This document shows positions 1-6,171 of a stretch of DNA of 7,282 nucleotides, in pieces. The DNA is from Pseudomonadota bacterium. GTDB taxonomy: Bacteria; Pseudomonadota; Alphaproteobacteria; Rhizobiales; Xanthobacteraceae. The position numbers and the translations under genes are program-made. Position 1 is the first letter of the stretch; each line of letters opens with the position of its first letter. The stretch is from contig JAEWHY010000240.1 of NCBI GenBank assembly GCA_023387555.1, positions 1-7,282 of the forward strand, written 5' to 3'. The notes under the pieces were generated by a model. That model saw only the letters and a program-made list of their open reading frames with translations. It did no database searches and had not been told where the DNA came from.

Positions 1-606
1 GATCAGTTCGCGGAAGGTCTGGTCGGCGGCGGCCTTGATCGCATCCGCCAGCGCCTTTCCGATCGGCGAGTCCGGTTGTGCCGCGCCTTCGAGCATCACT
101 TCGAGCGTGAGCTTGTCCAGCAACTGCGTCTGGGTCGCATCGTCGAGGACTTCGAACCCGGCGCCGGCATCGGCTTCGAACGGAAATTGATGCAGCAGGC
201 TGGTGCAGAAGGCGTGGATGGACTGCACCTTCAGTCCGCCCGGCGTTTCCAGCGCAAGCGCAAACAGCCGTCGCGCGCGCGTGCGCAGCTTCTCGTCCGG
301 ATCGAAGCCGATGGTCTGGATCGCCTGGTCGAGGCCGGCATCGTCGAGTGCGGTCCACGCCGACAGCGTGTTGAAGACGCGCGATGCCATGGTCGCTGCG
401 GCGGCCTTGGTGAATGTGATGCACAGAATCTTGGCCGGATCCTCGCCGCGCAGCAGCAGCTTGATCACGCGCTGGGTCAGCACATGCGTCTTGCCGGAGC
501 CGGCATTGGCCGACGCCCAGGCCGACACCGAGGGGTCTGAGGCCTCGAATTGCGGCTTCAGCACGCGGTCGGGCAACCTGGGCCTATTGGCGTTGGGTGC
601 GTTCAT
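1..606 (-). CDS. addA: AddA, double-strand-break repair helicase-nuclease subunit, N-terminal 202 codons (partial)
   Basis: This is the start of AddA, the UvrD-family (SF1A) motor and nuclease subunit of AddAB, which processes double-strand DNA ends for RecA-dependent recombination. The frame is open from an ATG at 606-604 to the left edge, giving 202 codons with no stop; the gene continues outside the window. Visible motifs are a Q-motif glutamine near residue 19, Walker A ANAGSGKT at 33-40 with catalytic K39 and T40, motif Ia ITFTKAAA at 63-70, and a motif Ic-like stretch VQSIHAFC at 127-134. The later helicase motifs and the C-terminal RecB-like nuclease lie outside. The ATG overlaps the addB stop as ATGA, and only a weak GGAT precedes it, so translation is probably coupled to addB. 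Plain UvrD or RecB is less likely, because addB is immediately upstream and the motif wording is AddA-like. Confidence 0.95.
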   Translation of the reverse strand, partial: MNAPNANRPRLPDRVLKPQFEASDPSVSAWASANAGSGKTHVLTQRVIKLLLRGEDPAKILCITFTKAAAATMASRVFNTLSAWTALDDAGLDQAIQTIGFDPDEKLRTRARRLFALALETPGGLKVQSIHAFCTSLLHQFPFEADAGAGFEVLDDATQTQLLDKLTLEVMLEGAAQPDSPIGKALADAIKAAADQTFRELI

Positions 607-3600
607 GACGGGATATCCGGATCGACTTCGCCGCCAGTCGCGGACCATTCGCGGACGCGGGCGAGATGGTCATAGTCGCCATAGGTGCGGCCGACCCACA
701 TCGGACGCCAGAACGAAAGGTATGGCGTTTGTTCGCTGGCGAATGTCCAGACCAATTCGCGCAGCTTTACCAGCGCAGCGTCGGCGGCCTGGTCGAGGTT
801 CATGCCATCGAAGTCGCGCGGCGCCTTCTCGCCACCCGGATCGCCGCCGCTGAGCCGCAGATACAGAAGTTCTGCCACCGATCCGCCGAGCGCTATACCG
901 CTGAAGCTGCCGTGGCGCAGGATTGTCGCCTGCAGCGTGAGTTGCGGGGCGAAGCCGACCTGGACCTCTTTCTTTGATGGCGGCCGCCCGGTCTTGTAGT
1001 CCAGCACGGCGAAGCGGCCGTCCTTCAGCAATTCGATCCGGTCGGCGCGCGCGGTGAGCAGAAAATCGTCCGTCACCTGCAATTCGCCCTTCACCTCCGC
1101 GTAGACCGACTGCACATTGGCCCTGCGCTCGATCTCCCACTCGATGAACCAGCGCGCGATGCGCTCGAAGCGCGGCCACCAGAAGGCCTGCGCCTCCGGA
1201 AAATCGTTGAGCTCGTCGAAGGCGTCGCGGCCGAGCGCCATCAATTCCGCCAGCGGGTCGGCTGGCAGGCCGTCGGCAAACTTTGCAGTGAAATCGCCGA
1301 TCGCCTGGTGAATCACGGTGCCGCGGTCGCGCGCGCCGGGCGCGGTGTCGACCGGATCGAGCGGCTGCAGCTTGAGGATATGCTTGGCGTAGATCGTGTA
1401 AGGGTCGCGCAGCCAGTGTTCGATGTCGGTGACCGGCAGCCGTTTCGGCCGCAGCGCCACCGGCGGCCGTGGCTCCGGCCGCTGTACCGGCTTCACTTCG
1501 CCTGGGCGATCGAGCGCGCGCGCCCAGTCGAGGTATTTGGTGCCACGCGCCTGCACATCGGCCCAGGCTTCGCTCCCAGCCACGGCGGCAAGGCGCTGCA
1601 CGAAGCGCGACACGACGGTCGGCGAGCCTTCGCGCTTTGCGGCATGCGACAGGATTAATTCCCGCGCGCCAAGCGCCTGCGCGAAATCATGCGCCGACAG
1701 GCCGATCCGCCGCTCCGGCAGATCGAGGCCGAGTTGCTGGCGCATCGGCCGGTTGAGCCAGGGGTCGTTGCGCGGGTCGGGCGGCCAGATGCCCTCCACG
1801 AGTCCCGCAAGCATGACGCGATCCGCGTCCTGAAGGCGCGCTTCCAGCGGGCCGTAGATGCGCACGCGGGCGCCGGGCGCGCCGGGCCGGCGGACCACAC
1901 GCTCGGCGGTGATGGCGCGAAACAGGTCGGGATATTCATGCAGCGCAACGGTGAATTCGGCAGCCTGTCCGCTCGTGGCGATGGCCTGAAAAACATCGTT
2001 GAGGGCGGTGCCCTCGCGACCGCCGAGCGCGATCGACTCATCCCTGTGATCGAGCGACAGCGCCGCGACGGCAGCGCGATGCTGTTCGGCGAATTCGCGC
2101 AGCGTCGCCGCCTTGCGTATCCCTGCCAGCGGGGCGAGCGCGTGCTTGAGCGCTGCGATCAACTCTGCCGCGTGATCGAGGTCGTTGTCGGAGAGCCAGC
2201 GGCGCTGATCGCGTGGATGCAGGGTATCGCGTTCGGCGCGCAGGCTTTGCAGCGCATGCTCGATGCCCTCCGCACCGGCGCGCGGCCGGGGTCCGCGCAG
2301 CACCGCGCGCTCAAGGAGGGCGATCGCGGGCCGGTGTGCGAATTCATGCCGGCCGAGACGGCAGAGCGGATGTTTGAGCAGCGCCAGCACGGTGACCGGC
2401 TCGCATCCGTTCAGCGCGGCTTCGGCAGCAAGCCGCGCGAAAACTCCGGTGGCGGTATCGGACAGAGGATCGCCGCCGGAATCGTCGACCGGGACTTTCC
2501 AGCGTTCCAGGGTCGCAACAACGCGGCGGGCGAGCGCGCGGTCGGGCGTGATCAGTGCGGCCGTGCGCTCCTTGCTGCCGGGTGTGCCATCGTCCACGGC
2601 TTCTCGCAGTGCGAGCGAGATCGCCATGGCCTCTTCCTCGGTGGTCGCGGCGGCAATCAGCGAGAGCCCGCTCAGCGCAGCCGACTTGCGAGCTTCGAAC
2701 GCGTTGTCCTTCAGGGTATCGCGCCAGCGGTCGGTGGCCTCGGCCGGCCGCAGCGCTTCCGAGGCGACATGTTCGCGACCATGCGAAGCTGGCGTCGCGA
2801 GCGGCGTGACCCGGTCGCGCTTGACGCCGAGCCCGCGCAGGAAAGCCTGCATCGCGAACTGCGGATGACCGGGGGCGGGATCGATGCCCTTGCCGCCGCC
2901 GATCGAGTCCCAGGACTCCTCGTCGAGATCGGTATCGAGGCCCGGCAGCACGACAGCGCCGTTCGGAAGATTGGCGATGGCGGCGAGCAGCTTGGCGGTC
3001 GATGGCATCGACGCCGTCGAGCCGGCTGCGATCACCGGGCCGCTGCTGTCGCGTTGCAGTCGCGCGGCTTCGGCGTCGATCAGCGCGTCCCGCCGCGCCG
3101 CCGCATCCATCAGCGCTCGCTCCTCGAGCAACTCCGGCCAGACGTCGCGGACGATCTTCAGAAAATCGAGCGTCCTTCTGAAATGCTCGTCCATGTCGTC
3201 GGGCACGAGCGTATCGAGAGCGGACCAGGCGATCCCGCGCGTGATCATGTCGTCCTGCAGGCGGGCCAGTTCGCCCGCCATGGCGAAGGCAGCCGCCGTC
3301 GAATTCGCGATCAGCAGGGGCCCTTCGGTCCGCTTCAGCCGGGCGGCCCAGGCCATGATCATCTGTGTCAGCCAGCCCTTGCGTTCGAATGGCTCCATCG
3401 AATCCGCGAGGGCCAGCCGCTCGCTCGCCAGCGGTCCGCCGGCGAATTCGGCGAACACGATCTCGTCCTCGTCGACATCCCCGACCGGAACGAGACGCGG
3501 CAGCAGCACGGCCTCGCCGCCCAGTGCCTGAAGGAAAACGCCTTGCGCCAGCCGGCAGGCGCGGCGGGTCGGCAGATAGAGCGTCGCCTGCGCCAGTTCC

Positions 3601-3737
3601 ATCGGATCGCGCGAGGCCGGGAAGCCGTCGACCAGCCGTCCCGCGAGCAACGCCTCGATCAGCGTCGGCAGGAACGGAACGGAGGAGGGAATCGTGAACA
3701 GGCGGGGTTCGCGGGCAGCCATAACGGCTCGAGTCAT
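603..3737 (-). CDS. addB: AddB, double-strand-break repair nuclease subunit (alphaproteobacterial type), 1044 aa
   Basis: AddB partners AddA; in the characterised complex it cuts the strand opposite to AddA and has an inactive helicase-like fold that scans for regulatory sites. The N-terminal 500 or so residues are helicase-like but degenerate: the expected P-loop region reads IPSSVPFLPTL with no GxGK(T/S). The middle part contains GLVEGIWPPDPRNDPWLNRP, typical of AddB. The C-terminal PD-(D/E)XK nuclease looks intact: GTVIH at 806-810 (H810), ADRIE with D899, DYKTG at 913-917 (D913, K915) and PQ with Q932. No cysteine occurs in the C-terminal half, so the Fe-S cluster of Bacillus AddB is absent. 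I chose the ATG at 3737 because it follows a GGGG stretch by 7 nt. The longer frame from 3761 would begin inside the palindromic repeat; an ATG at 3722 is a weaker alternative. Length is normal for the family. Confidence 0.95.
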   Translation of the reverse strand: MTRAVMAAREPRLFTIPSSVPFLPTLIEALLAGRLVDGFPASRDPMELAQATLYLPTRRACRLAQGVFLQALGGEAVLLPRLVPVGDVDEDEIVFAEFAGGPLASERLALADSMEPFERKGWLTQMIMAWAARLKRTEGPLLIANSTAAAFAMAGELARLQDDMITRGIAWSALDTLVPDDMDEHFRRTLDFLKIVRDVWPELLEERALMDAAARRDALIDAEAARLQRDSSGPVIAAGSTASMPSTAKLLAAIANLPNGAVVLPGLDTDLDEESWDSIGGGKGIDPAPGHPQFAMQAFLRGLGVKRDRVTPLATPASHGREHVASEALRPAEATDRWRDTLKDNAFEARKSAALSGLSLIAAATTEEEAMAISLALREAVDDGTPGSKERTAALITPDRALARRVVATLERWKVPVDDSGGDPLSDTATGVFARLAAEAALNGCEPVTVLALLKHPLCRLGRHEFAHRPAIALLERAVLRGPRPRAGAEGIEHALQSLRAERDTLHPRDQRRWLSDNDLDHAAELIAALKHALAPLAGIRKAATLREFAEQHRAAVAALSLDHRDESIALGGREGTALNDVFQAIATSGQAAEFTVALHEYPDLFRAITAERVVRRPGAPGARVRIYGPLEARLQDADRVMLAGLVEGIWPPDPRNDPWLNRPMRQQLGLDLPERRIGLSAHDFAQALGARELILSHAAKREGSPTVVSRFVQRLAAVAGSEAWADVQARGTKYLDWARALDRPGEVKPVQRPEPRPPVALRPKRLPVTDIEHWLRDPYTIYAKHILKLQPLDPVDTAPGARDRGTVIHQAIGDFTAKFADGLPADPLAELMALGRDAFDELNDFPEAQAFWWPRFERIARWFIEWEIERRANVQSVYAEVKGELQVTDDFLLTARADRIELLKDGRFAVLDYKTGRPPSKKEVQVGFAPQLTLQATILRHGSFSGIALGGSVAELLYLRLSGGDPGGEKAPRDFDGMNLDQAADAALVKLRELVWTFASEQTPYLSFWRPMWVGRTYGDYDHLARVREWSATGGEVDPDIPS

Positions 3738-3744
3738 AGCGCAA

Positions 3745-3748
3745 CCCC
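3745..3748 (-). promoter_or_regulatory. Probable addB ribosome binding site
   Basis: On the minus strand a GGGG core, within GGATGGGG, ends 7 nt before the ATG at 3737. It favours that start over the ATG at 3722, which has no purine-rich stretch at proper spacing, and over the ATG at 3761, whose nearest purines (GCGGA) directly abut it. The match to anti-Shine-Dalgarno is modest. Confidence 0.45.
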
Positions 3749-3768
3749 ATCCGGTCGTCATTCCGCTG

Positions 3769-3785
3769 CGCGAACGAAGTTCGCG
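3769..3785. repeat. Short hairpin, 7-bp stem and 3-nt loop, in the left arm of the element
   Basis: CGCGAAC (3769-3775) and GTTCGCG (3779-3785) are perfectly complementary around a GAA loop. The right arm has lost the matching sequence and holds the 8-bp tandem unit instead, so the two arms of the larger palindrome have diverged. Confidence 0.7.
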
Positions 3786-3787
3786 AA

Positions 3788-3827
3788 CCCGGAATCCATA
3801 ACCACAGCCCCGGGTATGGATTCCGGG
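3788..3827. repeat. Perfect 13-bp inverted repeat with 14-nt loop, core of the element
   Basis: CCCGGAATCCATA (3788-3800) pairs exactly with TATGGATTCCGGG (3815-3827) around the loop ACCACAGCCCCGGG. In RNA this would form a stable stem. On the minus strand it lies 40-79 bases after the murU stop, a position where it could act as a 3' end stabiliser or weak terminator. No uridine run follows it on either strand, so it is not a canonical intrinsic terminator. Confidence 0.75.
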
Positions 3828-3866
3828 CTCCCGCGCTCCCGCGCGTGCCCCCGGATTGACGGAGAG

Positions 3867-4592
3867 CTAAGCCGCGCTCTGCAGAATCGCGCGTTCGGCC
3901 AGTCCGATCGCGTCCGGTGTGCCGACATGCATCCAGATGCCGTCGAGGCGGAGCCCGAACAGCCGCTCGGCTTCTGCCGCCTTAACGAACAGCCGGTTGA
4001 GGGAAAACCGCCCCTCGGGCGCGTCCTTGAACAGGGCCGGCGAGAAAATTGCGGCGCCCGCATAGACGAAGGGCGACACTTCGCGTTCCGCGCGCGGCCG
4101 CAAGCGGCCGTCAGGCGCCATCGTGAAATCGCCGCGTCCCGCATACCCGATGCTGGTGGCCGACGGCGCAAGCAGCAGCAGCGCATCCATTTGCGCCGGG
4201 TCGAATGCCGCGGCGAGCCGCTGCAGGTTGCCGCGCGTTCCGTCGAGCCAGATGCTGTCGGAATTGATCAGGAGGAACGGCTCGTTCCCGAGCAGCGGCA
4301 ACGCCTTGACCACGCCACCGCCGGTATCGAGCAACTGGTCGCGCTCGTCCGAAATCACGATGCGGGGCGCCTTTCGCCCGGCTACATGCTTTTCGATCTG
4401 GTCGGCGAGGTAATGCACATTGATCACCGCGGTTGCGACGCCGGCCTCCGCCAGTTTGTCCAGCACGTGATCGAGCAGGGCGCGCCCAGACACTTCGACA
4501 AGGGGCTTGGGCCTCGTTTCGGTCAGCGGGCGCATGCGCTCCCCGTATCCGGCCGCGAGCACCATCGCCGTCTGCGGAACGCCTTGCGCCAT
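3867..4592 (-). CDS. murU: MurU-like N-acetylmuramate-1-phosphate uridylyltransferase (sugar nucleotidyltransferase), 241 aa
   Basis: This is a cytosolic sugar-1-phosphate nucleotidyltransferase, most likely making UDP-MurNAc from MurNAc-alpha-1-phosphate and UTP in the recycling pathway that bypasses MurA and MurB. The signature LAAGYGERMRPLTETRPKPL spans residues 12-31, with R19 and K29 as the expected nucleotide and phosphate contacts. DTGGG lies at 89-93, NSD at 110-112 (D112 the likely metal ligand) and HVGTP at 222-226. Length matches MurU and is shorter than GlmU or RfbA/GalU enzymes; no left-handed beta-helix acetyltransferase domain is present. I chose the ATG at 4592 because a longer in-frame start at 4709 would run 77 bp into the upstream gene and add 39 residues before the signature, and because GGGGGA lies 9 nt upstream. 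The upstream gene encodes the kinase that would supply the substrate. Substrate specificity is inferred from this pairing; a mannose- or glucose-1-phosphate enzyme is the alternative. Confidence 0.87.
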   Translation of the reverse strand: MAQGVPQTAMVLAAGYGERMRPLTETRPKPLVEVSGRALLDHVLDKLAEAGVATAVINVHYLADQIEKHVAGRKAPRIVISDERDQLLDTGGGVVKALPLLGNEPFLLINSDSIWLDGTRGNLQRLAAAFDPAQMDALLLLAPSATSIGYAGRGDFTMAPDGRLRPRAEREVSPFVYAGAAIFSPALFKDAPEGRFSLNRLFVKAAEAERLFGLRLDGIWMHVGTPDAIGLAERAILQSAA

Positions 4593-4601
4593 GAGAATCA
4601 G

Positions 4602-4607
4602 TCCCCC
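4602..4607 (-). promoter_or_regulatory. Probable murU ribosome binding site
   Basis: GGGGGA on the minus strand lies 9 nt before the ATG at 4592, within the 40-bp gap after the tsaE-amgK stop. It supports the short 241-aa form of MurU. Confidence 0.5.
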
Positions 4608-4632
4608 AATCGCCTTGTCGTGCGGTGATTTA

Positions 4633-6162
4633 TCACAGCCGGTCGAAGGCTGGCACATTGTCCTTGTACCACGCCGACAGCTCGGCGAGCGCGGGATGGC
4701 CGAGGGCACGCTGAAGGTAGTGCCATACGCGCGGCATGTGACGGAGGTATTGCGGCTTGCCGTCGCGGCGGTCGAGCCGTGCGAAGATGCCGAGGATCTT
4801 GGTGGCGCGCTGCGCCGCCATCACCGCATAGACTGCGGCAAAGGCTTCGGGATCGAAGGTCGCGGAGGCTTCGCTGCGCCGGGCGACATAATGGGCGAAC
4901 AGCTCCTGCTCCAGCGATTCCGGGACGTCGACCCGCGCATCCTGCAGGAGAGAGGCGACGTCGTAGCCGGTCGGGCCGATCACGGCATCCTGGAAATCGA
5001 GCAGGCCGACGCGCCGGTATCCGTCACGGCCGGGCAGCCAGATCAGATTCGGCGAATGGTAATCGCGCAGCACCCAGGTCTGCCGGTCGGCGAGGGCCGG
5101 CTTGAGCGCGGCGAGCCATAGCCGGCGGAAGGTCTCGCGCTGGGTGTCATCCACCGCCAGCCCGCGATGCGGGATGTACCAATCGAGCAGCAATTCAGCC
5201 TCGATCAGGAACGCATCCTTGTCATAGGCCGGGACGGAATAGGTCGTGCCGTCCGGCAGCGGCAGCAACGCTTCGACCTGAACCGAATGAAGCGCGGCAA
5301 GGAGGCCGGCGGCCTCCTTGTAACGCGATGCGACCGGCGCCGGCGGCGAACCGGAAACGAAGCCGTCGGCGCCGAAATCCTCGATCAGCAGAAAGCCGTG
5401 ATCGAGATCGGCGGTGTAGATCTCCGGCGCGGAGAATCCCAGGGCGCGCAGCCCGTCGGCCATCGCAACGAAAGCGCGCACGTCCTCGGCGAGGTGGGCG
5501 ATCGCGCTGTAAGGCTTGCCGTCGCGGATGGCAGGGCCGTCGGTGCGCCGTGGCGCGTTCATGAGGATCGCCGGCTTGCCGTCGAGGACGACGCGCTCGT
5601 AAAGCCGCGTGGAAGCGTCGCCCTGCATGCGCTGCCGTTCGGCGTGCGCGTAGCCGCTCCGGTGCAGGAAGGTCCGCAATGCTTCGATGCGGGCGACGCG
5701 CTGGGCGAGCCGGCCATAGCCCGTGATGCTGGCGTCCCGATACTGGTCACCGCGGGCCGGCGCGAGCGTCAGCGCGATGTCGATGCGGTCCGCGGGCAAC
5801 TGGCCGCCGGCGCGATCCGGCCACTCCATCAGCACGACGCCGGTTGCGGCGATCTCGTCGATTCCGAGTTCGGCCAGTTCGTCGGGACTGGACAGGCGGT
5901 AGAGATCGGCATGGGCGAGCGTGAAGCGCGGCAGTTCGTAGACCTGCATCAGTGTGAAGGTCGGGCTCGGAACGGCGATGTCCGGATCGCCCGCAACATG
6001 CCGGATCAGGGCGCGCGCGAAAGCGGTCTTGCCGGCGCCGAGATCGCCCGAAAGCGTGACGACGTCGCCCGGCTGGTGCGCGTTCGCGATCTCGACTGCA
6101 AGGCGCTGCGTCGCCTCCTCGCTCTCGAGTGCGACGGTGAAACGCGATTCACGGGCCGTCAT
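4633..6162 (-). CDS. Fusion of TsaE (tRNA t6A ATPase) and AmgK-type MurNAc/GlcNAc kinase, 509 aa
   Basis: Two domains lie in one frame. Residues 1 to about 151 are TsaE, the ATPase that supports TsaB-TsaD in making N6-threonylcarbamoyladenosine at A37 of tRNA: Walker A GDLGAGKT at 39-46, VPSPTFTL at 64-71, HADLYR at 84-89 and MEW at 112-114. Residues about 158-509 are an aminoglycoside-phosphotransferase-fold kinase resembling AmgK, which phosphorylates the anomeric position of MurNAc or GlcNAc: GDASTRLYERV at 181-191, hinge LLIEDFG at 258-264, catalytic loop LRDYHSPN at 365-372 (D367, N372) and metal-binding LLDFQD at 387-392 (D389). Each half has the length of its stand-alone relative. The frame is uninterrupted, so this looks like a true fusion; annotation pipelines know such TsaE/phosphotransferase proteins in alphaproteobacteria. 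It begins 9 bp after the kinase stop without a clear Shine-Dalgarno, suggesting coupling. murU follows, which supports the AmgK reading. The sugar specificity is inferred. Confidence 0.92.
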   Translation of the reverse strand: MTARESRFTVALESEEATQRLAVEIANAHQPGDVVTLSGDLGAGKTAFARALIRHVAGDPDIAVPSPTFTLMQVYELPRFTLAHADLYRLSSPDELAELGIDEIAATGVVLMEWPDRAGGQLPADRIDIALTLAPARGDQYRDASITGYGRLAQRVARIEALRTFLHRSGYAHAERQRMQGDASTRLYERVVLDGKPAILMNAPRRTDGPAIRDGKPYSAIAHLAEDVRAFVAMADGLRALGFSAPEIYTADLDHGFLLIEDFGADGFVSGSPPAPVASRYKEAAGLLAALHSVQVEALLPLPDGTTYSVPAYDKDAFLIEAELLLDWYIPHRGLAVDDTQRETFRRLWLAALKPALADRQTWVLRDYHSPNLIWLPGRDGYRRVGLLDFQDAVIGPTGYDVASLLQDARVDVPESLEQELFAHYVARRSEASATFDPEAFAAVYAVMAAQRATKILGIFARLDRRDGKPQYLRHMPRVWHYLQRALGHPALAELSAWYKDNVPAFDRL

Positions 6163-6171
6163 GGCGAAGGA

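Larger units (their letters stand above)
3757..3860. repeat. Imperfect palindromic intergenic element, about 104 bp (REP/MITE-like)
   Basis: The element is bounded by GTCATTCCG (3757-3765) and CGGATTGAC (3852-3860), which are inverted with one mismatch. Inside are a perfect 7-bp hairpin, a perfect 13-bp inverted repeat and a tandem pair of an 8-bp unit, GCTCCCGC, at 3827-3834 and 3835-3842. From memory, elements with ends GTCATTCCG and a core CCCGGAATCCATA are abundant between genes in Bradyrhizobium and relatives. Only one copy is in this window, so dispersal is inferred and not shown. It fills most of the 129-bp gap between murU and addB and carries no coding sequence of its own. It may affect the polycistronic RNA by folding, or simply be tolerated there. 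Confidence 0.75.

Noticed and set aside
2344..3750. A 468-codon minus-strand frame overlapping addB from an ATG at 3750
   Set aside because: It is in another frame of addB, is dominated by Arg and Ala, and has no motif, while the addB frame is conserved in the same interval.
3788..3827. Rho-independent terminator after murU
   Set aside because: The stem is perfect, but no T-run follows on the minus strand, so canonical intrinsic termination is not supported.
3757..3860. CRISPR repeat or transposon end with a transposase
   Set aside because: There is a single palindromic unit, no spacer series, and no transposase or target-site duplication that I can see.
1689..4628. A 979-codon open frame on the plus strand, running opposite to addB, the repeat and murU
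   Set aside because: It is rich in Arg, Gly and Ala with no recognisable domain, lies opposite genes with clear motifs, and passes through non-coding repeat DNA. Long antisense frames are expected from strong third-position GC bias.
3867..4709. A longer, 280-residue form of the MurU-like protein
   Set aside because: The extra 39 residues are encoded inside the tsaE-amgK gene and the 40-bp gap, are not protein-like for this family, and a better ribosome site lies before 4592.
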